Assembly: GCF_010365105.1 (NCBI RefSeq)
Contig: NZ_JAAFGZ010000006.1
Location: 1-64,000 of the forward strand
DNA from: Polaromonas sp.
Lineage (GTDB): Bacteria > Pseudomonadota > Gammaproteobacteria > Burkholderiales > Burkholderiaceae_C
Length of the DNA: 64,000 bases
Direction of reading: 5' to 3'
Part shown: positions 1 through 9,579 of the stretch, one piece after another
Layout of the letters: each line of letters starts with the position of its first letter
Position numbering within the stretch: position 1 is the stretch's first letter
Program-made: the position numbers and the translations under genes
Notes under the pieces: generated by a model
The model's database searches: none
What the model saw: the letters and a program-made list of their open reading frames with translations, nothing else
Told to the model about the DNA's origin: nothing

Positions 1-62
1 ATCTGGCTGGGCATGCAGCGCATCCTGGACTTTGCCGCTGGCGTCAGGTTCTCACGCGAACT

Positions 63-308
63 TCAGGCAGCAGGGAGTTGTGTATAACGAAATGCGCTAG
101 CCCCCATCACCAACCTCTGCGTTGCCCGCGTAGCCGCCACATAAAACACCTGCGCCGCTTCCTTTTCGTCCTCCCCTGGCACCAGCATGTGCCCCACGCC
201 GGGTAGCGCCACCACGGGGAACTCCAGGCCTTTGCTGACCTTCATGGTCATCACTTGAATGGCGTCTGCTCCGGGTTGGTAGTCGCCGCCTTTTGGTAGT
301 GCGCTCAC
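63..308 (-). pseudogene. UvrD/Rep-type helicase C-terminal fragment (copy 1)
   Basis: An 81-residue open frame carries only the C-terminal helicase core of a superfamily 1 UvrD-like enzyme: VMTMKVSKGLEFPVVALPG (motif V region) and, further on, VFYVAATRATQRL (motif VI with the arginine finger). Everything upstream (Walker A, Walker B) is missing, so it cannot be a working helicase. The motif V region reads MKVSKG where related proteins usually have a His-Ser/Ser-Ser pair, which fits decay. The same segment recurs at 927-1421 on the other side of an ORF6N gene. The fragment could also be the 3' end of a longer gene interrupted by that gene. Confidence 0.6.
109..293 (-). repeat. Direct repeat of helicase 3' segment, copy 1
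   Basis: This stretch is about 90% identical by eye to 976-1147, in the same orientation, with a 9-base gap in the second copy. The two copies bracket the ORF6N gene. Confidence 0.7.
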
Positions 309-910
309 GGGGCCTTCCTTCCTTTGGTCAACCTGCTGGCCTTGGGTGTCTTTTTATCCTCATGCGTCAGAAACCCAATGGGCCGCTTGGGCGGCTCCGG
401 TGGTGTGGTGAGCTCACGCACTACGTCCAGCAGTTGGCGCAATTGCAGCCGGGTGTTCCGGCTGAACGTATCGTGTGACATCTCTATAGACTCGGTTTTC
501 ATTTCCAACTCAGTCAGGCGTTTGGCAATATCGGCGTTTGCCGAGAGTGCCTGGCGCAACTGCACAAACGCCCGCACGACATAAATTCCCATCTCCACTG
601 CTTGGCTTGACGCCAGCACATTAGCTGCCTGTATTGCCCCGTGCTCGGTAAACGCAAACGGCAGCGCCTTGGAAAACTTCAGATTTTGCAGGTGGTCGCA
701 ATTTGCGACCACCTCGGCTTTTTCATCCAGCGTGAGTTGAAACAGAAAATCGCCGGGGAAGCGGTCCCGGTTGCGTTTGACCTGCTCATTGAGCCGCTTG
801 GTCTGCACCCCGTACAGCGCAGCCAAGTCCACATCCAGCATGACCCGCAGGCCGCGAATCACCTGGATACGGCTTTCGATGCGCGGCACCAGTACCGTGT
901 TGCTCGTCAT
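305..910 (-). CDS. ORF6N domain protein
   Basis: 201-residue protein with an N-terminal ORF6N (KilA-N-related) DNA-binding domain: residues about 8-95 include the pattern IQVIRGLRVMLDVDLAALYGV, then KRNRDRFPGDFLFQLT and FTEHGAIQAANVL. The rest is a helical, charged tail ending in a Lys/Arg-rich stretch. Such proteins are typical of phage and mobile-element cargo; several act as phage antirepressors or regulators, but the role here is unknown. The ATG at 910 was preferred to the GTG at 913, with an AAAGGG about 11 bases upstream. It is bracketed by two diverged copies of a helicase fragment, and its stop overlaps the first copy's frame. Confidence 0.8.
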   Translation of the reverse strand: MTSNTVLVPRIESRIQVIRGLRVMLDVDLAALYGVQTKRLNEQVKRNRDRFPGDFLFQLTLDEKAEVVANCDHLQNLKFSKALPFAFTEHGAIQAANVLASSQAVEMGIYVVRAFVQLRQALSANADIAKRLTELEMKTESIEMSHDTFSRNTRLQLRQLLDVVRELTTPPEPPKRPIGFLTHEDKKTPKASRLTKGRKAP

Positions 911-926
911 CACGCTTGTAGCCCTT

Positions 927-1421
927 TCATGTTCCTAGCCTTGCCCCAAACCTGCTGTCGCCGCTGACAGTAACCAGCAACCTCTGCGTAGCCGCCACAT
1001 AAAACACCCGCGCCGCTTCCTTCTCGTCTTCGCCGGGCGCAGGCATGTGCCCCACATCGGGCAGCGCGACCACGGGGAACTTCAGGCCTTTGTTGACTTT
1101 CATGGTCATCACCTGAATGGCGTCTGCACCGGGGTTGTAGTCGCCGCTGCGTTTGCGCACGCGGTGCGGCAGCTTGCGTTGGGCCAGGGCCTTGGCCAAG
1201 TGGTCGGCTATGGCAAACGCTTCATCACGCAATGTGGGCAGTTTGATGATGATGATGGCGGCTTGGCCTTTGAGCCCGCAGCTGACGGCTTGCTTCGGGC
1301 CAACCCGCACGGTGTGCCCAAACGAATAGTCACTGCGCATTTGCCCCAACCGCCCAGCCAGTCGGCGCTTGCCCGCGCTATCGAATGAAGTGGTTCCTGT
1401 GAGGGAAATAAGAGTCGCCAT
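927..1421 (-). pseudogene. UvrD/Rep-type helicase C-terminal fragment (copy 2)
   Basis: A 164-residue frame whose middle matches the C-terminal part of a UvrD-like helicase (FAIADHLAKALAQRKLPHRV, then VMTMKVNKGLKFPVVALP and EAARVFYVAATQRL). Compared with copy 1, three residues are lost within the motif VI region (ATRATQRL has become ATQRL), which removes the arginine expected there. The first 60 residues do not resemble a helicase and the frame probably shifts near residue 60. A decayed remnant, not a functional gene. Confidence 0.6.
976..1147 (-). repeat. Direct repeat of helicase 3' segment, copy 2
   Basis: Second copy of the segment at 109-293, lacking nine bases (TTGCCCGCG in the + strand of copy 1). 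Together they flank the ORF6N gene as direct repeats. Confidence 0.7.
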
Positions 1422-1726
1422 TTCGCCGCCACCGCCCTGTTTGGTTGCTCAGTTTGATTAACACTTGGTAACAGGTGATCATGCAGCCAAAGTGACTTCT
1501 ATGGTCGAGTTGTTTGCGGATTTATTAGAGGGAATGTTCGCGTCGCCTGTCTCCAAAAGCCGCAGCGCCATCCGCCTTACAAGGCAGGGCTTTTAAAGGT
1601 GGCAAAGCGTGGTTTACGTGTGCGTGACAGCCGCCTGCGCGTGGGCAAAACCGGCAGAAGCATCCACAATACTCATGTGCTACATAAAATATAGCAATAA
1701 AATCAATACCAGCGTGCGCAAAGCCA
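1422..1726. other. Intergenic stretch without a convincing gene
   Basis: About 305 bases. The only structure recognised is one copy of the dispersed 17-bp palindromic element at 1679-1695. A 75-codon frame on the minus strand has no recognisable features and is not annotated. Confidence 0.5.
1679..1695 (-). repeat. Dispersed 17-bp palindromic element, copy 1
   Basis: GCTACATAAAATATAGC matches the window-wide core GCTATTNNNTNAATAGC, with the outer arms paired (GCTA/TAGC), followed by AATAAAA as in other copies. Confidence 0.55.
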
Positions 1727-2227
1727 CTATTTAACCAATTTTTTCGTCTCATCCCGCAGCAAATGCCCCAACGGCAGCGCGCCGCTGGCTTTCACCTCGC
1801 CGAGCGAAAAACTGGTGTGCAGGTCTTTCACGTTCGGCAGGTTGATCAGCACATCCCTGGCAAACTGGCTGAAGCTGTTCAGGTCACGGCTGACGACCTG
1901 CAATTCAAACGTGCCGGTGCCGCTGATGTAGTGGCAGCTGACCACTTCCGGAATCTTGCGGATCGCTTCTTCCAGCGACTGCAGCACGTCGCCGCTGTTG
2001 CGCGCGGCGTCCAGGCGCACGAAGGCCAGCACGTCCAGGCCGATCTTGTGGCGGTTGATCTCGGCGCGGTAGCCGGTGATGAAGCCGGCTTCTTCCAGCG
2101 CCCGCACACGCCGCCAGCAGGGCGCGGCTGACAAGCCGACGCGCGACGCCAGTTCGGTGTTGGTCAGACGGGCCTCGGTCTGCAACTCGTTCAGGATGGC
2201 GATGTCAAACTTGTCCAATGTTTCCAT
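1727..2227 (-). CDS. Lrp/AsnC family transcriptional regulator
   Basis: 166-residue Lrp/AsnC protein when started at METLDKFDIAIL. Residues about 4-62 form the winged helix-turn-helix (LDKFDIAILNELQTEARLT, then ASRVGLSAAPCWRRVRALEEAG); residues about 75-150 form the RAM/effector-binding domain (IPEVVSCHYISGTGTFELQV). The longer open frame from 2314 adds 29 residues that do not fit the family, so the ATG at 2227 was chosen. It is transcribed divergently from the indolepyruvate oxidoreductase gene, the usual position of a local amino-acid-responsive regulator, so it probably controls that gene in response to an aromatic or branched amino acid (inference). Confidence in the family is high. Confidence 0.92.
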   Translation of the reverse strand: METLDKFDIAILNELQTEARLTNTELASRVGLSAAPCWRRVRALEEAGFITGYRAEINRHKIGLDVLAFVRLDAARNSGDVLQSLEEAIRKIPEVVSCHYISGTGTFELQVVSRDLNSFSQFARDVLINLPNVKDLHTSFSLGEVKASGALPLGHLLRDETKKLVK

Positions 2228-2413
2228 TTTTCGTATTTTGCAGCAAGAATCTTTCGTCAGGCGCGCTAAATCAGGCAAAAAAAGCAAAGACATATCACAA
2301 GGCGGGACATACACTTTTGCCTAAAGTCAAAGCGCTGGCCTGACCGGGCTTGACGCTGGCAAAACCATCTGCCCACAAGGCAGGTTACAAAAACCATCCT
2401 GGAGACAAACACC

Positions 2414-5400
2414 ATGAATGCACCGCTGCCCGAGCACATCCGCAAAGCGCTGGAAACCGTCACGCTCGACGACAAATATTCGATTGACCGTGGCCGCGCC
2501 TTCATGAGCGGCGTGCAGGCGCTGGTCCGTCTGCCGATGCTTCAGCGCACGCGTGATGCCATCGATGGCTTGAACACCGCGGGCTTCATCAGCGGCTACC
2601 GGGGCTCGCCGCTGGGCGGTTACGACCAGGCGCTGTGGGCCGCCAAGAAGCACCTGGCGGCGCAAAACATCGTGTTCCAGCCTGGCGTGAACGAAGAACT
2701 CGGCGCCACCGCCGTCTGGGGCACGCAGCAGCTCGATTTGTACCCGCAGACCAACAAGTTCGACGGCGTGTTCGGCATCTGGTACGGCAAGGGGCCGGGC
2801 GTGGACCGCTGCTCGGACGTGTTCAAGCATGCCAACATGGCCGGTACGGCCAGGCATGGCGGCGTCATCGCGATTGCCGGCGACGACCACATCAGCAAAA
2901 GCTCGACCGCGCCGCACCAGAGTGACCACATCTTCAAGGCCTGCGGCCTGCCGGTGTTTTTCCCGTCCAGCGTGCAGGACATCCTGGACATGGGGCTGCA
3001 TGCCTTTGCCATGAGCCGCTTTTCCGGCCTGTGGTCGGGCATGAAGACGATCCAGGAAGTGGTGGAGTCGTCGAGTTCGGTGTCGGTCGATCCGGACCGG
3101 GTGAAGATCATCATGCCGGAAGACTTCCAGATGCCGCCGGGCGGGCTGCACATCCGCTGGCCCGACGCGCCGCTGGAGCAGGAAGCGCGGCTGATGGACT
3201 ACAAATGGTATGCCGCCCTGGCCTATGTGCGCGCCAACAAGCTCAACTACAACGTGATTGCCGGGCCGAACGACCGCTTCGGCATCATCGCCAGCGGCAA
3301 GGCCTTCAACGACACGCGCCAGGCGCTGAACGACCTGGGCCTGGACGAAGACACCTGCCACCAGCTCGGCATCCGCCTGCACAAGGTCAATGTGGTCTGG
3401 CCGCTCGAAGCCACCATCACCCGCGACTTTGCCCAGGGCCTGCAGGAAATCCTGGTGGTTGAAGAAAAGCGCCAGGTCATCGAATACCAGATCAAGGAAG
3501 AGCTTTACAACTGGCGCGCCGATGTTCGGCCCAATGTGCTCGGCAAGTTCGACGAACCCGAAGGCGACGAGTCGGGCGGCGAATGGAGCCGCTCCAATCC
3601 GAGCGACAACTGGCTGCTGCGCGCCAAGGCCGACCTGACGCCGGCGATCATTGCCAAGGCGATTGCCAAGCGCCTGACCAAGCTGGGTGTGCCGAGCGAC
3701 ATCGTGGCCCGCATGCAGGCGCGGCTGGCGGTCATTGATGCACGCGAACGCGCATTGATTGAAACCAAGACCGACACTGGCGAGCGTGCCCCGTGGTTCT
3801 GCAGCGGCTGCCCGCACAACACCAGCACCCGCGTACCCGAGGGTTCGCGCGCCGTCGCCGGCATCGGTTGCCATTACATGGCGACCTGGATGGACCGCTC
3901 GACCACCACCTTCACGCAGATGGGCGGCGAGGGCGTGCCCTGGGTCGGCCAGTCGGCCTTCACCCGCGACACGCACATCTTTGCCAACCTGGGCGACGGC
4001 ACCTACTTTCACAGCGGCCTGCTGGCGATTCGCCAGAGCATTGCCGCCGGGGTGAACATCACCTACAAGATCCTCTACAACGACGCGGTGGCCATGACCG
4101 GCGGCCAGCAGGTCGGCGAGCGGCCCGAGGGCCATTCGGTGGCGCAGATTGCGCACAGCCTGCGCGCCGAGGGCGTGGCCCGGCTGGTCGTGGTCACCGA
4201 CGAGCCCGAGAAATACCACGGCCGCTCGCATACCCTGGACAGCAGCGCCGCGCGCGCCGGTCACGCTGAACTGGTCAACGACCTGCCGCCAGGCATCGAG
4301 GTGCATCACCGCGACGAGCTGGACAAGCTCCAGCGCGAGTTCCGCGAGCTCAAGGGCACGACGGCCATCATCTACGACCAGACCTGCGCCACCGAAAAGC
4401 GCCGGCGCCGCAAGCGCGGCACGCTGGCCGATCCGGCCAAGCGGGTGGTCATCAACGAGCTGGTCTGCGAAGGCTGCGGCGACTGCTCGGTGCAGTCCAA
4501 CTGCCTGTCGGTAGAGCCGCTGGAAACCGAATTCGGCCGCAAGCGCCAGATCAACCAGAACAGCTGCAACAAGGATTATTCTTGCGTCAAGGGTTTCTGC
4601 CCGAGCTTCGTGACGGTCGAAGGCGGCCAGCTCAAGAAGCCGAAGAAAGAGAAGAAGGGCGACCTGAGCAGCCTGCCGCCGGTTCCCGAGCCAGTGCTGC
4701 CGGTGGCTGAAAATGCCTGGGGCATCGTCGTCGGGGGCGTCGGCGGCACCGGCGTCATCACCATCGGCCAGTTGCTGGGCATGGCCGCGCACCTCGAAGG
4801 CAAGGGCGTGGTGACGCAGGACGCAGGCGGCCTGGCGCAAAAGGGCGGCGCGACCTGGAGCCACATTCAGATCGCCAACCGGCCCGAGTCCATTTTCACC
4901 ACCAAGGTCGATACCGCCAAGGCCGACCTGGTGATCGGCTGCGACCCGATCGTGACCGCCAGCCCGTACACGCTGGCGACCATGCAGCCAGGCCGCACCT
5001 TCGTGGCGATGAATTCGCACGGTGCGCCGACGGCGGCATTCGTCACCAATCCCGACTGGCAGTTTCCGGGCGGCAACTGCGAAAGCGCCGTGCGCGCGGC
5101 CGTGGGCGCAGAAGGCATGGCGAGTTTCGATGCCGAGCAGGTTGCAGTGCAGCTGATTGGCGACTCGATCTACACCAACCCGCTGATCCTGGGCTTTGCC
5201 TGGCAAAAGGGCCGGGTGCCGCTGTCGCATGCCGCGCTGATGCGGGCCATCGAACTCAACGCGGTGCAGGTGGACAACAACAAGGCGGCTTTCGAATGGG
5301 GCCGGCGCTGCGCGCATGACCTGGCGCAGGTACAGGCGCTTTTCAAGGCCGCACAGGTGATCCAGTTTGTCAAGAAACCGTCGCTGAACGAGATGCTGGC

Positions 5401-6034
5401 CAAGCGGGTCGCCTTCCTGACGGATTACCAGAATGCGGCTTATGCGCAGACCTACCAGTCGTTCGTCGAGAAGGTGCGCGCTGCCGAGGCACCCCTGGGC
5501 AAAACCGTGCTGACCGAAGCCGTCGCCCGCTACCTGTTCAAGCTGATGGCCTACAAGGACGAGTACGAAGTGGCGCGGTTGCACACCGACACCGGTTTCC
5601 TGAACAAGGTGGGCGCCATGTTTGAAGGCGACTTCAAGCTCAACTACCACCTGGCGCCGCCGCTGCTGGCAAAGAAGAACGACAAGGGCGAGTTGCAAAA
5701 GCAGCAATTCGGTCCCTGGATGCTGACCGGCTTCAGGCTGCTGGCCAAACTCAAGGGTCTGCGCGGCACGCCGTTCGACGTGTTTGGCCGCACCGAAGAA
5801 CGCAAGGAAGAGCGCGCGCTGATTGCCGACTACCGCGCCAGCATCAAGGAAGTGCTGGCCGGCCTGACCCTGGAAAATCACCCGACGGCTGTTGAAATTG
5901 CCCGGATTCCCGAACTGATCAAGGGCTACGGCCATGTCAAGGCGCGCCATCTGGCCGCTGCCCGGCCAAAGTGGACGGCGCTGATGCAGGCGTTCCGACA
6001 GCCGGAGCCGGTTCGGGAGGTCGCGGCAGCCTGA
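2414..6034 (+). CDS. Indolepyruvate ferredoxin oxidoreductase, fused alpha-beta
   Basis: 1206-residue fused enzyme that oxidatively decarboxylates aryl-pyruvates (from aromatic amino acid transamination) to the acyl-CoA with ferredoxin as electron acceptor. N-terminal pyrimidine/PP domain (SGYRGSPLGGYDQAL, about residues 58-72), TPP-binding domain (GIGCHYMATWMDR, NLGDGTYFHSGLLAIRQ), a cysteine-rich iron-sulfur region (CEGCGDCSVQSNC, about residue 685-697), and a C-terminal gamma-type domain (GVGGTGVITIGQLLGMAA). Betaproteobacteria carry this single-chain form, about twice the length of archaeal IorA. GGAG at 2401-2404 precedes the ATG. Divergent Lrp-type regulator upstream. A 1251-codon antisense frame is a high-GC shadow. 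Confidence 0.95.
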   Translation: MNAPLPEHIRKALETVTLDDKYSIDRGRAFMSGVQALVRLPMLQRTRDAIDGLNTAGFISGYRGSPLGGYDQALWAAKKHLAAQNIVFQPGVNEELGATAVWGTQQLDLYPQTNKFDGVFGIWYGKGPGVDRCSDVFKHANMAGTARHGGVIAIAGDDHISKSSTAPHQSDHIFKACGLPVFFPSSVQDILDMGLHAFAMSRFSGLWSGMKTIQEVVESSSSVSVDPDRVKIIMPEDFQMPPGGLHIRWPDAPLEQEARLMDYKWYAALAYVRANKLNYNVIAGPNDRFGIIASGKAFNDTRQALNDLGLDEDTCHQLGIRLHKVNVVWPLEATITRDFAQGLQEILVVEEKRQVIEYQIKEELYNWRADVRPNVLGKFDEPEGDESGGEWSRSNPSDNWLLRAKADLTPAIIAKAIAKRLTKLGVPSDIVARMQARLAVIDARERALIETKTDTGERAPWFCSGCPHNTSTRVPEGSRAVAGIGCHYMATWMDRSTTTFTQMGGEGVPWVGQSAFTRDTHIFANLGDGTYFHSGLLAIRQSIAAGVNITYKILYNDAVAMTGGQQVGERPEGHSVAQIAHSLRAEGVARLVVVTDEPEKYHGRSHTLDSSAARAGHAELVNDLPPGIEVHHRDELDKLQREFRELKGTTAIIYDQTCATEKRRRRKRGTLADPAKRVVINELVCEGCGDCSVQSNCLSVEPLETEFGRKRQINQNSCNKDYSCVKGFCPSFVTVEGGQLKKPKKEKKGDLSSLPPVPEPVLPVAENAWGIVVGGVGGTGVITIGQLLGMAAHLEGKGVVTQDAGGLAQKGGATWSHIQIANRPESIFTTKVDTAKADLVIGCDPIVTASPYTLATMQPGRTFVAMNSHGAPTAAFVTNPDWQFPGGNCESAVRAAVGAEGMASFDAEQVAVQLIGDSIYTNPLILGFAWQKGRVPLSHAALMRAIELNAVQVDNNKAAFEWGRRCAHDLAQVQALFKAAQVIQFVKKPSLNEMLAKRVAFLTDYQNAAYAQTYQSFVEKVRAAEAPLGKTVLTEAVARYLFKLMAYKDEYEVARLHTDTGFLNKVGAMFEGDFKLNYHLAPPLLAKKNDKGELQKQQFGPWMLTGFRLLAKLKGLRGTPFDVFGRTEERKEERALIADYRASIKEVLAGLTLENHPTAVEIARIPELIKGYGHVKARHLAAARPKWTALMQAFRQPEPVREVAAA

Positions 6035-6244
6035 ACTGGTGCGGCTGACTGTTGACTTGGACTTGCTTTGGTTTTGAGGCAAGGCGTTTTCAGGCAGCGG
6101 CCCGCCAGGGCCTCACCTAAATAGCCGCACACGCGCGAGTTGAATTCAGCGCTTGTGCCACGCCGCATACAATCCACCGGTCCATGCTCCGGCCTTTCTT
6201 GCCTGGGCGCTTGCCAGTGTTCCTTTAAAAATGTGGAGTCAGCC

Positions 6245-6589
6245 GTGTTTATTTCTTCAGCTTTTGCCCAGACTGCCCCTGCTGCCGCAGCCGGTGGCAG
6301 TGACATGATGTCCACCCTGACCGGCATGCTGCCGCTGGTGCTGATGTTCGTGGTGCTGTATTTCGTGATGATCCGTCCGCAGATGCGCAAGCAGAAAGAA
6401 CACCGCACCATGATTGAGGCCCTGGCCAAGGGTGACGAAGTTGCCACAGCCGGCGGCCTGCTGGGCCGGGTCACGCGCCTGGGCGAAGGCTATCTGACAC
6501 TGGAAATCGCCTCTGGCGTCGAAGTGCAGCTGCAGCGCAGCGCCATCGTCCAGGTGTTGCCCAAGGGCGCCATCAACAGCGCCAAATAA
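6245..6589 (+). CDS. yajC: Sec translocon accessory protein YajC
   Basis: 114-residue single-span membrane protein: MFISSAFAQTAPAAAAGG, then a transmembrane helix (MLPLVLMFVVLYFVMIRPQMRKQKEH) and a cytoplasmic beta domain (GDEVATAGGLLGRV...GYLTLEIASGVEVQLQR). It belongs to the SecDF-YajC complex that assists protein translocation using the proton-motive force. The GTG at 6245 was chosen because GGAG lies at 6235-6238; the upstream ATG at 6140 would add 35 unrelated residues. It leads the yajC-secD-secF operon. Confidence 0.95.
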   Translation: MFISSAFAQTAPAAAAGGSDMMSTLTGMLPLVLMFVVLYFVMIRPQMRKQKEHRTMIEALAKGDEVATAGGLLGRVTRLGEGYLTLEIASGVEVQLQRSAIVQVLPKGAINSAK

Positions 6590-6680
6590 GGCAGTACTGC
6601 AGTAGACAAGACGGTGCAGCCGGCAAGACTGGGCCGTCCATTGCGCCTTTTGTTTTCCGTTTACCAGGGACAGTCCTCTC

Positions 6681-8558
6681 ATGAATCGTTATCCGGCCTG
6701 GAAGTACGCCATCATGGCGGTGGTGCTGCTGATTGCTTCGCTTTATACGCTGCCCAATTTCTTCGGTGAAGCGCCTGCGGTGCAGATCTCCAGCAGCAAG
6801 TCCACCTCTAAAGTGGACACGAGCACATTGGCCAGGGTCGAGCAGGCGCTGAAGGATGCCAGCATCACGGCCGACGCCATCACGCTGGAAGCGGGTTCCA
6901 TCAAGGCCCGCTTCAACGACACCGACACCCAGCTCAAGGCGAAAGATGCGATCCAGAAGGCGCTGGCGCCTGATCCTGCCAACCCCGCTTATGTGGTGGC
7001 ACTGAACCTGCTGTCGCGCTCGCCGGCCTGGCTGACCTCGCTCAACGCCAATCCGATGTATCTGGGACTCGATTTGCGCGGCGGCGTGCATTTCATGCTG
7101 CAGGTGGACATGCAGGCGGCGCTGACCAAGCGTGCCGAATCGCTGGCCGGCGACATCCGCCTGTCGCTGCGTGAAAAGAACATCCGGCACAGCGGCATTG
7201 TTCGCAACGGCCAGGCGATCGAGATCCGCTTTCGTGACACCGCCACCCTGGAGTCGGCCAAAAACCTGATCCAGGACCAGATTCCCGATCTCCAGATGGC
7301 CGAAGCGCCTGACGGCACCGAGTACAAGCTGACCGCGACCATCAAGCCCGAGGCCGCGCGCCGCATCCAGGACCAGGCGCTCAAGCAGAACATGGTGACG
7401 CTGCACAACCGGATCAACGAACTGGGCGTGGCCGAGCCGGTGATCCAGCAGCAGGGCATTGACCGCATCGTGGTGCAACTGCCTGGCGTGCAGGACACGG
7501 CCAAGGCCAAGGACATCCTGGGCCGTACTGCCACGCTGGAAATGCGCCTGGTCGAAGACAGCGCCGAAGCCCGCGCTGCTGAAAACAACAACGGCCCGGT
7601 GCCCTTCGGCGCCGAGCGCTTCTTCGAGCGCAACGGCCAGGCCGTGATCGTCAAGAAGCAGGTCATCCTGACAGGCGAAAACCTGACCGATGCGCAGCCG
7701 GGCTTTGATTCGCAGAACCAGCAGCCCAAGGTTGACCTGACGGTCGATGCCAAGGGCGGCCGCATCATGCGCGACACCAGCCGCGAGAACCTCAAGAAGC
7801 GCATGGCGATCCTGCTGTTTGAAAAAGGCAAGGGCGAAGTGCTGACCGCGCCGGTCATCCAGGGCGAGCTGGGCAACCGCTTCCAGATTTCCGGCTCCAT
7901 GAGTGTTGCCGAAGCCAGCGACCTGGCGCTGCTGCTGCGCGCCGGCTCCCTGGCTGCGCCCATGGACATCATTGAGGAACGTACCATCGGCCCCACACTG
8001 GGCGCCGAGAACATCACCAAGGGCTTTCACAGTGTGTCCTGGGGCTTTGCGGTGATCGTGGCCTTCATGGCCGTGTATTACATGCTGTTCGGCCTGTTTT
8101 CGGGCATTGCGCTGGCGGTCAACCTGCTGCTGCTGGTGGCCGTGCTGTCGATGCTGCAGGCCACGCTGACCCTGCCGGGCATGGCGGCCATGGCGCTGGC
8201 GCTGGGCATGGCGATTGACTCGAACGTGCTGATCAACGAGCGCATCCGCGAGGAACTGCGCGGCGGTGCCTCGCCGCAGGCCGCCATCCATTCAGGCTAC
8301 GAACGGGCCTGGGCGACGATTCTGGACTCGAACATCTCGACCTTGATTGCCGGTCTGGCTTTGCTGGCCTTTGGTTCGGGGCCGGTACGCGGTTTTGCCG
8401 TGGTTCACTGCATCGGCATTCTGACCAGCATGTTCTCTGCGGTATTCTTCTCGCGCGGTCTGGTCAACCTCTGGTATGGCCGGCAAAAAAAGCTCAAGAC
8501 GGTGTCCATTGGCACGATCTGGCGCCCGCCGTCAGACGGCGCGCTCGCCAAGTCATGA
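6681..8558 (+). CDS. secD: Protein translocase subunit SecD
   Basis: 625-residue RND-family membrane protein. First transmembrane helix at residues 8-27, periplasmic P1 region with the conserved motif LGLDLRGGVHFMLQVD (about residues 130-145), and five helices in the C-terminal 180 residues (GFAVIVAFMAVYYMLFGLFSG; LAVNLLLLVAVLSML; MALALGMAIDSNVLINERIREE). It works with SecF to pull secreted proteins out on the periplasmic side using the proton gradient. Same strand as yajC (91-base gap) and secF (38-base gap), consistent with one transcript. Confidence 0.97.
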   Translation: MNRYPAWKYAIMAVVLLIASLYTLPNFFGEAPAVQISSSKSTSKVDTSTLARVEQALKDASITADAITLEAGSIKARFNDTDTQLKAKDAIQKALAPDPANPAYVVALNLLSRSPAWLTSLNANPMYLGLDLRGGVHFMLQVDMQAALTKRAESLAGDIRLSLREKNIRHSGIVRNGQAIEIRFRDTATLESAKNLIQDQIPDLQMAEAPDGTEYKLTATIKPEAARRIQDQALKQNMVTLHNRINELGVAEPVIQQQGIDRIVVQLPGVQDTAKAKDILGRTATLEMRLVEDSAEARAAENNNGPVPFGAERFFERNGQAVIVKKQVILTGENLTDAQPGFDSQNQQPKVDLTVDAKGGRIMRDTSRENLKKRMAILLFEKGKGEVLTAPVIQGELGNRFQISGSMSVAEASDLALLLRAGSLAAPMDIIEERTIGPTLGAENITKGFHSVSWGFAVIVAFMAVYYMLFGLFSGIALAVNLLLLVAVLSMLQATLTLPGMAAMALALGMAIDSNVLINERIREELRGGASPQAAIHSGYERAWATILDSNISTLIAGLALLAFGSGPVRGFAVVHCIGILTSMFSAVFFSRGLVNLWYGRQKKLKTVSIGTIWRPPSDGALAKS

Positions 8559-8596
8559 CCGCCACTTTTTCCTGAGCTGCTTCCCAAGGACCCCAG

Positions 8597-9550
8597 ATGG
8601 AATTTTTCAAAATCCGGCGTGATATTCCGTTCATGCGGTATGCGCTGATCTTCAACGTCATCAGTTTCGCCACTTTCGCGCTGGCCGTGTTTTTCCTGTT
8701 TTCGCGCGGGCTGCACCTGTCGGTCGAGTTCACCGGCGGCACCCTGATGGAAGTGAACTACACCCAGGCCGCCGATGTCGGCAAGATCCGGGACACGGTG
8801 GCCAAGCTCGGCCTGAACGATGTCCAGGTGCAGAATTTCGGCACCTCGCGCGATGTGATGATCCGCCTGCCGGCGCAAAAAGGCGTCAGCACGGCCCAGC
8901 AGAGCGATAACGTGCTGGCCGCGCTGAAAACCGCCAGCCCTGACGTGACCCTGCGCCGTACCGAATTTGTCGGCCCGCAGGTGGGTGAAGAACTCGCCCA
9001 GGATGGTCTCAAGGCGCTGGCCATGGTGGTGTTCGGCATCATGGTCTATCTGGCGTTCCGGTTCGAGTGGAAATATGCAGTCGCAGCCATCATCGCCAAC
9101 CTGCATGACGTGGTCATCATTCTTGGATTTTTTGCCTTTTTCCAATGGGAATTCTCGCTGGCCGTGCTGGCCGCCGTTCTGGCGGTGCTGGGTTATTCGG
9201 TGAATGAATCGGTGGTGATCTTTGACCGGATTCGCGAGAATTTCCGCCGCTACCGCAAGATGAACACGGAAGAGATCATCAACAACGCGATCACCTCCAC
9301 GATCAGCCGGACCATCATCACCCACGGCTCGACCCAGATCATGGTGCTGTCCATGCTGCTGTTCGGTGGCCCCACGCTGTTTTACTTCGCGCTGGCGCTG
9401 ACGATTGGTATTTTGTTCGGCATTTACTCGTCGGTGTTCGTGGCCGCGGCCATTGCCATGTGGCTGGGCATCAAGCGCGAAGACCTGATCAAGGGGCCGT
9501 CGAAAAAAGACGAAGACCCGAATGATCCCAACGCGGGCGCAATGGTCTAG
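8597..9550 (+). CDS. secF: Protein translocase subunit SecF
   Basis: 317-residue partner of SecD. N-terminal helix, the family motif VEFTGGTLMEV near residues 38-48, and the C-terminal helices with SVNESVVIFDRIRENFRRYR (RND D4-type motif). The C-terminal tail is charged (KKDEDPNDPN). Third gene of the yajC-secD-secF cluster. Confidence 0.97.
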   Translation: MEFFKIRRDIPFMRYALIFNVISFATFALAVFFLFSRGLHLSVEFTGGTLMEVNYTQAADVGKIRDTVAKLGLNDVQVQNFGTSRDVMIRLPAQKGVSTAQQSDNVLAALKTASPDVTLRRTEFVGPQVGEELAQDGLKALAMVVFGIMVYLAFRFEWKYAVAAIIANLHDVVIILGFFAFFQWEFSLAVLAAVLAVLGYSVNESVVIFDRIRENFRRYRKMNTEEIINNAITSTISRTIITHGSTQIMVLSMLLFGGPTLFYFALALTIGILFGIYSSVFVAAAIAMWLGIKREDLIKGPSKKDEDPNDPNAGAMV

Positions 9551-9579
9551 CACTATTCGACAACGCTCAATCGCCAGCT

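Noticed and set aside
1525..1752. 75-codon minus-strand frame before the Lrp gene
   Set aside because: No recognisable domain, overlaps the Lrp 3' end and a repeat copy.
2327..6082. A 1251-codon minus-strand open frame
   Set aside because: It lies antisense to the indolepyruvate oxidoreductase, whose family motifs are clear. The frame is an artefact of GC-rich third-position use.
6573..8291. Long minus-strand frame over secD
   Set aside because: Shadow of secD; composition typical of antisense frames.
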